64,000 nucleotides of DNA from Symbiodolus clandestinus (GCA_038960095.1 CP152425.1:1426001-1490000), one strand, 5' to 3'. Counted from the first letter of the stretch, positions 9,084 to 18,314 are shown. Notes: generated by a model from the letters alone, not told the origin. Numbers and translations: made by a program.

Positions 9084-9896
9084 GGCATTGTTGAATAAAT
9101 AGAAGCTCTCAGGCATCATCTTGCTCTATTAGAGTTCAAAAGGGACAGGGACGGTGATCGTTGAGGGTAGAAGTAGACACAAAATCAGCAACTGGAAGCG
9201 CTATAATCAAGCAGCTAGTCAACCGTGGTTCGGGACGATCAAGCAGTTACCCGCTCGTGGTACAGTGATAAGCATCACGGGGGACGAGGACTAGTGATCG
9301 AGCTATTGAAACTGCTTTGATCTGAAGCTGCTGTTTAACCTGCCCTTAAGAAGGCTAGAGGGTTTTATTAACTGATTATTCCAGCTGCTAGAAATTCCCT
9401 TGAGTTCTACAGATTACAGCAGCATCAGCAGGCGAGCTAAGACGGTCATCGTATCATATCGACCACCCACCACCCAGTAAAGGGCCGGTTAGCCACTGGT
9501 GCTCGATGCTACCGGTCTGAAAGTATTTGGAGCCGGTGAATGGCGCCAGAAAATGTATGGGTTAGAGAAGCGTCGCACTTGGCGCAAGTTACCGATTGCG
9601 GTGGATGCTAACTCTCACGAGATAGTGGCTGCCCAGACTAGGGTTAACGGAGTGACTGATAGTGAAGATTTGCCTATGCTGATTAATCCGCTACGTCGTC
9701 AGAGTGGAAAATAGCTCCAGGCCATCATTAACGCTCAATAGCTGAAACGGCCATTTCACGCTATAAGCGATGCCTAAGCCCGCCCCTCAGTTTTAGGGAT
9801 TACAATGCCCAAGTTGGTGAAATGCTCGTGGGTATCAAGGTATTGAACAAATTTACAGCAATCGGGATGCCAGTGCGTAGCCAAACCGCCTAGATT
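9084..9896 (+). pseudogene. IS5-family (IS903-like) element remnant
   Basis: GGCATTGTTGAATAAAT at 9084-9100 resembles the terminal inverted repeat of IS903-like IS5 elements. Transposase pieces follow: HKISNWKRYNQA near 9178, LDATGLKVFGAGEWR near 9500, KRRTWRKLPIAVDANSHEIV and NGVTDSEDLPMLI up to a stop at 9712, and the C terminus DYNAQVGEMLVGIKVLNKF ending near 9896. Stops and frameshifts separate the pieces. No right inverted repeat was found, so that end appears lost. Confidence 0.8.
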
Positions 9897-9933
9897 CTAG
9901 GCTGGGCTGGCAGACTCTTTGCCTGGCTTGAAT

Positions 9934-10392
9934 TTACTTAATAATGCCCTTACTACCGGTAAATCGCATCATAAGGTCTGTGCACAGACTTAAACTTGAC
10001 TTAATACGAGCGACATCCTCAACCGGAACATTACAAGGTACGTTACAAATGTACGATGTCACACCTGGGTTGGGGCTAGATTTTCCTTCTAGTCCATTTA
10101 TTAGGCTAGAACTCATCTGACTAATTATCCTAATGCCAATCCTTATACTTTCTAGATTTTCAATAATTAAACAAAACGTATCATCAGGAGACTGTTTCAA
10201 GGCCGCAATATACTCACGATTTCCCTCACAGTCTTCATACAATTCACGAATAAACTGATTCCATGCTGTATTATATTCTTCCTCTCCATTCATAGCAAGA
10301 TTAGAACCCTTGGGAAAACTGTTGACCTGCTTTTTGAATTTCTCTAAATCTCGTTTTTGAAACGAATCTTTAACGTCAGCTAGCTGTAGCAT
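9934..10392 (-). CDS. uncharacterised 152-aa protein downstream of an ankyrin gene
   Basis: I do not recognise this protein. It is a soluble, mostly helical-looking 152-residue sequence with a short segment ICNVPCNVPVEDVARI near the C terminus and a basic tail. Its start overlaps the end of the upstream ankyrin gene by 13 bases, so the two are probably translated from one message and may work together. Codon use is AT-rich, unlike the housekeeping genes, which fits acquired or fast-evolving DNA. The stop lies next to IS903 debris, so the original C terminus could have been altered. Confidence 0.5.
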   Translation of the reverse strand: MLQLADVKDSFQKRDLEKFKKQVNSFPKGSNLAMNGEEEYNTAWNQFIRELYEDCEGNREYIAALKQSPDDTFCLIIENLESIRIGIRIISQMSSSLINGLEGKSSPNPGVTSYICNVPCNVPVEDVARIKSSLSLCTDLMMRFTGSKGIIK

Positions 10393-11384
10393 AATAATTC
10401 ACCTTCTTTATCACTGAATATTTTTCGAAAACCTACATTGCCAAAACTGCTATCAACTCCTGGTGAAGCAGTTATAGAGTTAACTAAATTACCCTTAATT
10501 TTGTCGGTTGCTATTTCCTTAGGCCGGCATTTTACAGTATTTGAAGACTTGGCAGACTTCATACTATCCGACCGACATAATCCTTGGTTATCAGTTATAC
10601 CAATACATACATGATTTTTTAATAAGAAAATTACCGCACCATTACCAACACCATGCTTAGCAGCCAAATGCAGTGGTGTATCTCCGTTATTATCTTGGAT
10701 ATTCAGGTCAGCCTTAAAACAGTTAACTGCTTCAGTCGCAGTTTTTAAATCATTATTAGCGGCCGCATAGTGCAACAGCGTCTTTCCATCAGAGTCACGA
10801 TCGTTAATATTATCTTTGCTATTTCGTAACAGTTTCTCAAAACAACTATAAGCTTGCTGGCGATCAGCACCTTGAGCATTCATATAACGATGATACGCTT
10901 CAATCAGTGGCGGTTTTTTTATGAAAAGATCTACAACAGTCGCGTTCGGTATTAATACAAGCTCTGTTTGTCTAACCCTATCTTCCTGAGTTTGATCGAA
11001 ACTATCGCCGTCGTATAAACAAGTGTCTGCCTGCGAAATAATATGAATATCCTTAGCCTTTTTACCCTGGTAAGATGATTTTACTATTTTAGAATAAGAT
11101 GGATAAACTTTTTTCCCTTTGGAAAAGCCCGAAGATAAAACCGACCCCTTGGCTGAATTTTTTTCGCAACCAACCATAAATTGTATAATACTTCTCTTGA
11201 AAAGTCGTGCTCCAGTCAGCCCGTAACTTTCAACGATTTGGCGTTCTTTTGACGGCTGGCTTCTCAGTAATAACTGTGGATTAACTCGTTGAGCTAGCGT
11301 GCTGTTCAAGTTTTCAAGCTTGCGAATGACCTCGATCAATTTCTGTTTTGACAGCAAGCCTGTTACTGTAATCATCTTCATCAT
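10380..11384 (-). CDS. ankyrin-repeat protein (candidate host-interaction protein)
   Basis: The 334-residue protein has two clear ankyrin repeats in its central part: DSDGKTLLHYAAANNDL and NNGDTPLHLAAKHGVGNGAV, each with the TxLHxAA/TPLHLAA core, plus a probable degenerate third repeat. Ankyrin repeats bind proteins, and in symbionts and pathogens such proteins are often secreted into the host, but no secretion signal is visible. The ATG at 11384 has no good Shine-Dalgarno. An upstream frame from 11563 could join it through one base at either of two 7-base homopolymers (listed separately), so the true N terminus may be longer. The gene overlaps the 152-aa gene downstream. Confidence 0.7.
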   Translation of the reverse strand: MMKMITVTGLLSKQKLIEVIRKLENLNSTLAQRVNPQLLLRSQPSKERQIVESYGLTGARLFKRSIIQFMVGCEKNSAKGSVLSSGFSKGKKVYPSYSKIVKSSYQGKKAKDIHIISQADTCLYDGDSFDQTQEDRVRQTELVLIPNATVVDLFIKKPPLIEAYHRYMNAQGADRQQAYSCFEKLLRNSKDNINDRDSDGKTLLHYAAANNDLKTATEAVNCFKADLNIQDNNGDTPLHLAAKHGVGNGAVIFLLKNHVCIGITDNQGLCRSDSMKSAKSSNTVKCRPKEIATDKIKGNLVNSITASPGVDSSFGNVGFRKIFSDKEGELLCYS

Positions 11385-11563
11385 CCGCTGGAATACCTTA
11401 GGGCTGACGGCACCTAAGCTACCATTAAATGCTCGCTGCCAAAACCCCTTTTTTTGACGAGATTTTGACTTCTTTTTTTACCCTGTACCTCTAATTGACG
11501 ATAATATGTCATTCGCTCATCATAATCGCGATCACACGCACGGTGCAATGTTATGTTTCTCAT
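11385..11563 (-). other. possible frameshifted 5' extension of the ankyrin gene
   Basis: An ATG at 11563 (minus) opens MRNITLHRACDRDYDERMTY and continues to a stop about 47 codons on. One extra A in either of two A7 tracts (plus-strand T7 at 11449-11455 and 11473-11479) would move this frame into the ankyrin frame and give the link QKKGFWQRAFNGSLGAVSPK before the annotated start. This may be a real mutation, a site of transcript slippage, or coincidence. Confidence 0.35.
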
Positions 11564-11948
11564 GCCTTACCCATTTATACCACTCATGCATGTTCTGCTT
11601 TGAGAAACCACTAGAAGATGCCGTTATTTCATCCTTTTATACTAGTTAGGCTATTCAAACTTTTCAAGGAAATTTGGATATTTTTCTTCATATAGCATCA
11701 TTTTAAACCTATTATTTACTGGATAATGCGCTAAATTTTACTTAATTGAGTTAGGTCACTGCTAATAATTAGCAATACCAATTCTATTTGTAACAAATAA
11801 AATCAAATCTGTAATACTTGCTTTATCTATGGATACCATCAATCTAGTTACTGTTGATTAACAAGAGCGAGATTGCTATTGATCACTGCCAGCTATCCAG
11901 CTACAGTTCTCTTCCCTGATCTTAATGCTAACCTTAAATGACTAATGA
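11564..11948. other. intergenic, AT-rich, no gene recognised
   Basis: This stretch separates the ankyrin gene (minus) from the yciC-like gene (plus) and must hold both promoters. I saw no convincing RNA gene, repeat or transposase fragment in it. Confidence 0.4.
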
Positions 11949-12662
11949 GTGATTGCTTTGATGATAACGCTACAATCGTTATGGCGTGCTTGCCTCCTTT
12001 CTATTCGTACACAGGGCCGCGAGCTTTTTTACTTGGTTTTTGGTGCAGCACTACTTAGTTTAATCTTAGGTAAAGTTTTGTACGGTCTATTGCCGCAGAT
12101 TGATCTGGTTGCCGCCCAAAAATTCGAATTGCCTAAAATCCGCCTAGGCGCCTTATTAGCTCAAGCGGCCATTGCCCCCGGATTGAAAGCAGCTTTGCTC
12201 TGCTTGTTACAACGAGATCTGTGCCGGCAACCGATTAATGCAATGACCGCCTTTAAGCAGGGGCTGGTGCTCTATTTACCCCTATCATTACTGGATCTTC
12301 TATTTAATTTGGCTTTGTTTTCTGGCCTATTATTGGCGATTGTACCTGGATTAATTATTGCTGTTCGCTGGTCATTGGCTTCAATAAGCCTGGTACAAGA
12401 ACGACAATCCATCTATAAGAGCCTGGCCACTAGCTGGCGCTATACCGCACGCTGCTGGCCTCTATTGGTTGCGGGTTACTGGCCAATGATTAGCCTCCAA
12501 TTGCTGGTATTTGCTGGCTTATCTAGTTTAGCGCCCTCTCTGCCCGCCGATCTCTGGTCATGGCAACTGGTTTCACAAACCCTAATCAATATGTCGCAAG
12601 CACCGCCATTAATCTATCGTTTCCACTTAACGGTTCAGCACATCAATTCTGCTACGACCTGA
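11949..12662 (+). CDS. YciC/UPF0259-like inner membrane protein
   Basis: The 237-residue protein has about six hydrophobic segments. Length, overall layout and the block LLLAIVPGLIIAVRWSLASI followed by LVQERQSIYKSLATSWRYT resemble the UPF0259 (YciC) membrane family, 247 residues in E. coli, whose function is unknown. The start is a GTG at 11949; an ATG at 11961 is equally possible, and neither has a strong Shine-Dalgarno. yciC lies in the same general E. coli region as rnm/rluB, consistent with an ancestral neighbourhood. It converges on the next gene. Confidence 0.6.
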   Translation: MIALMITLQSLWRACLLSIRTQGRELFYLVFGAALLSLILGKVLYGLLPQIDLVAAQKFELPKIRLGALLAQAAIAPGLKAALLCLLQRDLCRQPINAMTAFKQGLVLYLPLSLLDLLFNLALFSGLLLAIVPGLIIAVRWSLASISLVQERQSIYKSLATSWRYTARCWPLLVAGYWPMISLQLLVFAGLSSLAPSLPADLWSWQLVSQTLINMSQAPPLIYRFHLTVQHINSATT

Positions 12663-12742
12663 AACGAAGAGATGGTGGCTGTACGGTATACCCTAAGAAG
12701 GTGCTGAAGTGTTAACAGAAAAGTTATAAAAAAGGGATCGAA

Positions 12743-13267
12743 TTAAGTTTTCGGTTCCCTATCAGTCAATATTAAGGCGCCTTCTGAGATCACGGTTGGC
12801 AGCGGCCAGGCACAGGTGACTTTGCTTAAATCTGGGTATTGGTAGTGCCTGCTAGGCTGCAAGCAAATGTCACTGCCCCGCTTTTCGGCAAAGCCAATAT
12901 GATAAAAGATCAGATGCACTCCTTGCCCGCCCGAGCGACTATAGTGTTTAACCAAACTATTCGCCAACCCGGGTTTAGGTTTTTTCCAGACTAGATAAAA
13001 ACCCTGGCCATCCACATACTGCTTGATATCTTTTCGCTCTTTCAGTTCAAACCCAGAGGAAAGTAGTGGTGATAGCTCTTTCCACTTTACTTCACGCAGC
13101 TTATCATCGCCTTCTTTCCGGCAGCGGGGTAATAATTGCCTCAACTGATCGGCGTAAAACAGCGAACTTTGCCGTTCTCCTTCTTCAAAATTTCGTTGCT
13201 GCTGGTCAAAATGGTTAAATAACAACCCCAGCGGTAAAAATAGTGCCAGCAGCATCGCATATAACAT
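12743..13267 (-). CDS. uncharacterised protein with N-terminal membrane anchor
   Basis: I do not recognise a family for this 174-residue protein. The first 18 residues are strongly hydrophobic (MLYAMLLALFLPLGLLFNHF), then the chain becomes charged (QRNFEEGERQSS), giving a single N-terminal anchor or uncleaved signal with a periplasmic domain of about 150 residues. The layout is somewhat pilin-like, but I see no prepilin cleavage site. A Shine-Dalgarno (GGGAG, 9 bases before the ATG) supports the start. It lies about 110 bases downstream of purF on the same strand, where E. coli has ubiX. Confidence 0.55.
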   Translation of the reverse strand: MLYAMLLALFLPLGLLFNHFDQQQRNFEEGERQSSLFYADQLRQLLPRCRKEGDDKLREVKWKELSPLLSSGFELKERKDIKQYVDGQGFYLVWKKPKPGLANSLVKHYSRSGGQGVHLIFYHIGFAEKRGSDICLQPSRHYQYPDLSKVTCAWPLPTVISEGALILTDREPKT

Positions 13268-13376
13268 GGTAGCACGCTCCCTTCAGTGATCCCAAGCGGG
13301 ATTAGGTATTATAAAAGCTACCCATCTTATGCGCCATTACTCCTGTTGATCACGGCTGAACAATACTAAAATTCAT

Positions 13377-14831
13377 TCAAACGACTCTCTGCTGAGAAAG
13401 CTGCGCTAAATAGTGGCTATCAATATCCCCAGTAATATACTCGCCAGTAAATAGCGAGGCTTCGAATTGGGTAATACTGCTGTTCTCTTGACGTACGGCT
13501 GCCAGCAGATCATTCAAATCTTGAAAAATCAAGCCATCTACGCCAAGTTGCTGTTTGATCGCTTCCATATTTCGGCCATGCGCTATCAAGGCATCTCTCC
13601 CCGGGATATCGATGCCATAAACATTAGGAAAACGTACTTGCGGGGCCAGTGAAGCTAAATAGACTTGCTTAGCGCCCGCTTCACGTGCCATTGCTACAAT
13701 CTGCTGGGAGGTCGTGCCACGAACAATCGAGTCATCGATTAATAGTACGGAACGATCTTGAAACAGCACTGGAATGGCATTTAATTTACGCCGAACTGAC
13801 TGCTGGCGTCTAGGTTGATCCGCCATAATAAAAGTACGTCCAACGTAGCGATTTTTGACAAATCCTTGGCAATAAGGCAGATTCAGTCGAGTCGCAATAG
13901 ACAGCGCAGCATCACAAGCGGTGTCGGGAATTGGCATCACGACATCAATCGGCAGTGGATCCCAGCTTCGTGCAATTTTAGCACCTAAGTAATGCCCCAT
14001 ATTGATTCGGGCTTGATAGACTGAAATCCCATCGAGGATTGAGTCAGGTCGAGCAAAGTAGACCAATTCAAATAAACAAGGGGTGTGCTGAACCGACTCA
14101 GCGCAATGACGGCTAAATAACTCACCTGCAGGAGTCACCACAATAGCTTCTCCGGGCGCTACATCACGGATAAATTGAAAACCAACCGCACTGAAGGCTG
14201 CACTTTCTGAGGCAACCATATAATCAACCTGCCCATTCAGTTGTTGACGTTGGCCAAGGGCTAAGGGTCGGATACCATGAGGATCACGAAAAGCAATCAA
14301 TCCATATCCAAGCACCACGGCTACACAAGCATAAGCGCCCCGTAACTCTCGTTGCACTTGCGTCACCGCTGAGAAAACAGCTTCAACTTTTGAAGAGTTT
14401 TCGCGCTGTTGGTAAAGCGCTTCTGCCAGGTTGTTCAGGAGGATTTCAGAGTCGGAGCTGCTATTGAGGTGGCGGTGAGCACGCAGCAGTTGGTTTGCTA
14501 ACATCTGGGTATTGGTTAAGTTACCATTATGGGCTAATACCATGCCATAAGGAGCGTTAACATACAGCGGTTGAGCTTCAGCAGCAGAGTGACTACCTGC
14601 CGTAGGATAACGTACGTGACCAATGCCGATGCTTCCTTGAAGTTCAGCCATCGGTGCTTGGTGAAACACTTCGGCAACCAGACCATTCCCTTTGTGCAGA
14701 TGAAAAATTTGTTCAGCATCAAGGGTAGCAATGCCAGCGGCATCTTGTCCTCGATGTTGCAACATCAGTAAAGCATCGTAAAGCTGTTGGTTAACAGGTT
14801 GATTTCCTGAGATACCGACAATACCACACAT
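13377..14831 (-). CDS. purF: amidophosphoribosyltransferase PurF
   Basis: PurF catalyses the first committed step of purine synthesis, making phosphoribosylamine from PRPP and glutamine. After the initiator Met comes the N-terminal nucleophile Cys2 (MCGIVGISG) of the glutaminase domain, then GHVRYPTAG and HNGNLTN. The phosphoribosyltransferase domain has the PRPP loop LLIDDSIVRGTTS near residue 365. The length of 484 is slightly below E. coli (505). It follows cvpA, 58 bases apart, as in E. coli. With purM, purN, guaA and guaB in the same window, de novo purine synthesis appears to have been kept. Confidence 0.97.
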   Translation of the reverse strand: MCGIVGISGNQPVNQQLYDALLMLQHRGQDAAGIATLDAEQIFHLHKGNGLVAEVFHQAPMAELQGSIGIGHVRYPTAGSHSAAEAQPLYVNAPYGMVLAHNGNLTNTQMLANQLLRAHRHLNSSSDSEILLNNLAEALYQQRENSSKVEAVFSAVTQVQRELRGAYACVAVVLGYGLIAFRDPHGIRPLALGQRQQLNGQVDYMVASESAAFSAVGFQFIRDVAPGEAIVVTPAGELFSRHCAESVQHTPCLFELVYFARPDSILDGISVYQARINMGHYLGAKIARSWDPLPIDVVMPIPDTACDAALSIATRLNLPYCQGFVKNRYVGRTFIMADQPRRQQSVRRKLNAIPVLFQDRSVLLIDDSIVRGTTSQQIVAMAREAGAKQVYLASLAPQVRFPNVYGIDIPGRDALIAHGRNMEAIKQQLGVDGLIFQDLNDLLAAVRQENSSITQFEASLFTGEYITGDIDSHYLAQLSQQRVV

Positions 14832-14889
14832 CGTTATTAATCCTTAATCGGTTAACCAGAATACACAATAGGCATAATGCCAGAGTAGA

Positions 14890-15369
14890 TTAAAACAGCT
14901 TGACAGTCCCATTAACCATTTTCAATATCATTTGAAGGTACCGGTAAGCTTCTGGGATCAACGGTGATTGATACCATAGAGGGTGTTTGGTACCATTAAA
15001 GTAGTGCTCCCAAAAAAATAGTACTGCTCCCAGTATAATGGCTCCTCGTAATAGACCAAATCCTAACCCCAATAATCTATCTGCTAACGATAACCCTAGG
15101 GTCTCCAATAATCGTGAGAGTAATGCATTGATAATCGCGCCTACAAGCAAAGTAGCCACTATTAATAGTAAGCGGGCAGCGACATAACGTACTGTGGGTT
15201 CAGCAAAAAAGGTTAAATGATCTGACAATGCTAAGTAGCCATAAGCGGAGACGCCAAAGGCTACGACCCAGATAGTCAAAGCCAGTAACTCACGTAATAA
15301 TCCTCGGGTTAACCCAAAAAGTGCAGAAATCACTAATATCGTTAAAAATAGATAGTCAATCCACAACAT
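14890..15369 (-). CDS. cvpA: CvpA family inner membrane protein
   Basis: The ATG at 15369 begins MLWIDYLFLTILVISALFGL, matching the typical CvpA N terminus, and gives 159 residues against 162 in E. coli. The frame extends upstream to 15498, but that part overlaps folC and looks non-coding. The protein has four hydrophobic segments with RGLLRELLAL after the first, a CvpA hallmark. CvpA is needed for colicin V production and for envelope or bile-salt stress resistance in enterics; its biochemical role is unclear. It sits between folC and purF; dedD, which separates cvpA from folC in E. coli, is absent. Confidence 0.9.
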   Translation of the reverse strand: MLWIDYLFLTILVISALFGLTRGLLRELLALTIWVVAFGVSAYGYLALSDHLTFFAEPTVRYVAARLLLIVATLLVGAIINALLSRLLETLGLSLADRLLGLGFGLLRGAIILGAVLFFWEHYFNGTKHPLWYQSPLIPEAYRYLQMILKMVNGTVKLF

Positions 15370-15383
15370 ATTATCCTCTGCTG

Positions 15384-16685
15384 TTAAGCAATCGCTGCGT
15401 GTGGCGAAAAGGCTGCAATAACATCGCCGACAGTGTGAAATGAACCGAATACCAGCACAATATCCTCTGCCTGAGCATTTAGCATCGCTTGTCGCCAAGC
15501 TTGAACCGGATTGATAAAAGCTTGAGTGGTTGCCGTTGGTAACTGTGCTAGCAGTCGATCGACTGGGCCACAGCGAACCCCTTCGCCTTCGAGGGCGCCA
15601 CAGTACCAGTAATCTACTTCTGAAAGGAGTTGCTCTAAGGTTCCAGGAATATCTTTGTCCGCTAGCATACCGACGACGGCATGCAACTGTTTAAGTTGCG
15701 GCTGCTGTTGCCGCAGGATTCTCAGCTGTTCTACCAGGTAAGCAGCGGCATGTGGATTATGGGCAACATCAACAATTAACCGCTGCGGATAGCGTTGTAA
15801 GGTCTGGAATCGCCCAGGCAGTAGTGCCTGCTGTAAGCCTTGGCAGATGGCTCGGTGCGATACGATTAATGGAGAATGAGGCAACACCGCTAGTGCTGTA
15901 GCAGCATTTGCCAACGGTACCTGTGGCAATGGCAGGTTGGTTAAGCAGGTTTGCCGATCATACCAGCTCCACGCCTTTGACTGCTGTTCAAAAAACCAAT
16001 CGATCTCACGACGAAACAGTGGGATCGATTGCTGCTTGGCGTACTCAGCAATCGAGTTTGGCATCGCTAATTCACCAATAATTGCTGGCTTTTGAGAGCG
16101 CAATATCCCCGCTTTTTCATAACCGATTGCCTCTCGAGTGCTCCCCAGCCATTGGGTATGGTCGAGTGCAATGGTGGTAATCACGGCAATATCAGGATCA
16201 ATCAGATTAACGGCATCTAAACGGCCTCCCAGCCCAACTTCTAAAATGACAACATCCAGCGCTGCTTGCCGAAATAGATGAAAACTCACCAAGGTGGTAT
16301 ATTCGAAAAAAGTTAAGGTAACTCCTTGGTCTAACCTTGCTTGTTCGACCCGCCAAAAGGCGGCCGTATAAGCACTATCGGCCGGTTCATGCCCCTGAAT
16401 ACGCACCCGCTCAGTGTAGCGCAATAAATGAGGAGAACTATAAACACCAACTCGATAGCCGGCAGCCAACCAGATTTTTTCTAAAGTGCAACAGGTCGTT
16501 CCCTTCCCATTGGTACCCGCCACGGTGACAACCTGCAACGCCAGCGGCTGATCTAAATCCAGAGCCTGTGCCACCCGAGCTATCCGCTTTAATCCTAAAT
16601 CAATGCGCTGGTGATAGCGCTGCCGCAGGTAGTCCAACCAGGTGGTTAAGGACGCAGTGGCTGTTGGAATACCTAGATTCATCAA
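15384..16685 (-). CDS. folC: dihydrofolate synthase / folylpolyglutamate synthase FolC
   Basis: FolC adds glutamate to dihydropteroate and folates. The ATP-binding loop TVAGTNGKGTTCC lies near residues 54-66, followed by SPHLLRYTERVRIQG, ILEVGLGGRLDAVN, ALDHTQWLG and DVAHNPHAA, all Mur-ligase/FolC motifs. The length is 433 (E. coli 422). Two adjacent ATGs open the gene and the second may be the true start. It ends 4 bases downstream of accD's start region in the same operon (accD-folC-cvpA-purF), with almost no spacing. Confidence 0.95.
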   Translation of the reverse strand: MMNLGIPTATASLTTWLDYLRQRYHQRIDLGLKRIARVAQALDLDQPLALQVVTVAGTNGKGTTCCTLEKIWLAAGYRVGVYSSPHLLRYTERVRIQGHEPADSAYTAAFWRVEQARLDQGVTLTFFEYTTLVSFHLFRQAALDVVILEVGLGGRLDAVNLIDPDIAVITTIALDHTQWLGSTREAIGYEKAGILRSQKPAIIGELAMPNSIAEYAKQQSIPLFRREIDWFFEQQSKAWSWYDRQTCLTNLPLPQVPLANAATALAVLPHSPLIVSHRAICQGLQQALLPGRFQTLQRYPQRLIVDVAHNPHAAAYLVEQLRILRQQQPQLKQLHAVVGMLADKDIPGTLEQLLSEVDYWYCGALEGEGVRCGPVDRLLAQLPTATTQAFINPVQAWRQAMLNAQAEDIVLVFGSFHTVGDVIAAFSPHAAIA

Positions 16686-16689
16686 TGGC

Positions 16690-17568
16690 TCAAAGGCTAC
16701 CGTCGCAATCCCCTACTGGAGGTTGATGCATCAACTTAGCCAACAACCTGGAAACCTGGGAGCGTAATTGAGTACGGTGTACGATCATATCGATCACTCC
16801 TTTTTCCAGTAGAAATTCACTGCGCTGAAACCCAGGTGGCAAAATCTCTCGAACGGTTTGTTGAATTACCCGTGGGCCGGCAAAACCAATCAAGGCTTTC
16901 GGTTCAGCGATGTTAATATCGCCTAACAGGGCTAAACTGGCTGAGACACCGCCCATGGTGGGATTAGTTAATACTGAAATATAAGGGAGGTGTTGGGCTT
17001 TTAGCTTTGCTAAGGCTGCGCTGGTTTTGGCCATCTGTAGCAGCGAGAAGAGAGCCTCCTGCATGCGGGCCCCCCCGCTGGCTGAGAAGCAAATCAATGG
17101 GCAACCCAGCTGTAATGCCCGCTCAACCCCACAAACAAATCGGTTACCCACTGCAGCCGACATAGAACCTCCAATAAAGGAGAATTCAAACGCTGCAGCG
17201 ATGACTGGCAGCCCATGCAAGGTTCCTTGCATCACAATGAGCGCCTCCTGCTCACCAGTTTGCTTTTGTGCCATTTGTAGCCGATCTTTGTACTTTTTGT
17301 TATCCCGAAATTTTAAGCGATCGACTGCCAATTGATCACTGGCTAACTCCTGGAGTTCACCTTTATCTAAAAAATCCCGCAAACGGCTGCGAGCTCTCCA
17401 CTGCATGTGATGATCACACCGCGGACAGATCTCTAAGCATCGAGCAAGCTCTTCTCGATATAATACTGCTTCACAAAAGCTACATTTAGTCCATACCCCC
17501 TCAGGGATATTGGCACGATGCGATGCCAATATCGGTTTTTTACTTAGGATCCGTTCAATCCAACTCAT
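16690..17568 (-). CDS. accD: acetyl-CoA carboxylase carboxyltransferase subunit beta
   Basis: AccD pairs with AccA to transfer the carboxyl group from biotin to acetyl-CoA, the first step of fatty acid synthesis. An N-terminal four-cysteine zinc finger is visible (Cys29, Cys32, Cys48, Cys51). The crotonase-like domain carries GGSMSAAVGNRFVCGVERAL and FSASGGARMQEALFSLLQMA, then TMGGVSASLALLGDI and EPKALIGFAGPRVI. Length is 292 (E. coli 304). It lies between dedA and folC in the E. coli order. Confidence 0.97.
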   Translation of the reverse strand: MSWIERILSKKPILASHRANIPEGVWTKCSFCEAVLYREELARCLEICPRCDHHMQWRARSRLRDFLDKGELQELASDQLAVDRLKFRDNKKYKDRLQMAQKQTGEQEALIVMQGTLHGLPVIAAAFEFSFIGGSMSAAVGNRFVCGVERALQLGCPLICFSASGGARMQEALFSLLQMAKTSAALAKLKAQHLPYISVLTNPTMGGVSASLALLGDINIAEPKALIGFAGPRVIQQTVREILPPGFQRSEFLLEKGVIDMIVHRTQLRSQVSRLLAKLMHQPPVGDCDGSL

Positions 17569-17578
17569 GATAGTTAAC

Positions 17579-18244
17579 CTATAAACCCTTGGTACGTCTT
17601 TGGCGCCACCACTGAATGATTAGCATTATTAGCGAAATGCCAACAAGCAACATTAGTAGATAGTGTAAATTATTTTTTACTATTGGCAAATTACCGAAAA
17701 AATAGCCAGCAGCGGTAAAGCTGCAAACCCATAACAAAGCACCTACCAGATTGTAACAACTAAATTGTCCATAAGGCATCTGGCTTAAACCGGCTATAAA
17801 AGGGGCAAAAGTTCGTAAAATCGGCGCAAAGCGAGCCAATACCAGGGATTTTCCGCCATACTGGACATAAAAATGCTGTGCGGCTTGCAGTGCTGGGCTA
17901 ATCCAACGTGATAGCCAAGGCGTGCGTAGCAATTTAGCACCACTCCAGTAGCCGACTTGGTAATTCATAGCCCCTCCTAAAATGGCAGCTAAACAGCATG
18001 CTCCCCCCATCAGCCATCCATTAAAATGGCCCTGAGCCGCTAAAGCACCCACGACAAACAGTAGCGAATCACCCGGTAAAAATGGTGCAATAATTAGACC
18101 GGTCTCACAAAAAATAATTAAAAACACTACACCAAAAATCCATTGCGGGTGCTGACTAGTCAGCGTGAATAACACCTGATCACACTGTCGCACTAAATCA
18201 ATTAATACTCCAAACCAGCTCATAATATCAATAGTATTGCTCAT
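17579..18244 (-). CDS. dedA: DedA family inner membrane protein
   Basis: DedA-family proteins are membrane transporters of the DedA/VTT superfamily linked to polyprenyl-phosphate or phospholipid recycling. Visible family motifs are FCETGLIIAPFLPGDSLLF, then GAMNYQVGYWSGAKLL, YGGKSLVLARFAPILRTFAP and FIAGLSQMPY. The catalytic-type E and the R of the F/LxRFxPxxRT motif are present. Length is 221, as in E. coli (219). It is 10 bases from accD, in one operon with truA upstream. Confidence 0.93.
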   Translation of the reverse strand: MSNTIDIMSWFGVLIDLVRQCDQVLFTLTSQHPQWIFGVVFLIIFCETGLIIAPFLPGDSLLFVVGALAAQGHFNGWLMGGACCLAAILGGAMNYQVGYWSGAKLLRTPWLSRWISPALQAAQHFYVQYGGKSLVLARFAPILRTFAPFIAGLSQMPYGQFSCYNLVGALLWVCSFTAAGYFFGNLPIVKNNLHYLLMLLVGISLIMLIIQWWRQRRTKGL

Positions 18245-18314
18245 TCAATTAGCTTGCTCCCTAGCTGCGATTCACTGAATTAAGATGAAGATATTTAAAG
18301 ACCAGATAAAAGGC

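Noticed and set aside
15370..15498. N-terminal extension of cvpA overlapping folC
   Set aside because: Cys/Arg-rich, unlike CvpA; the ATG at 15369 matches the family start.
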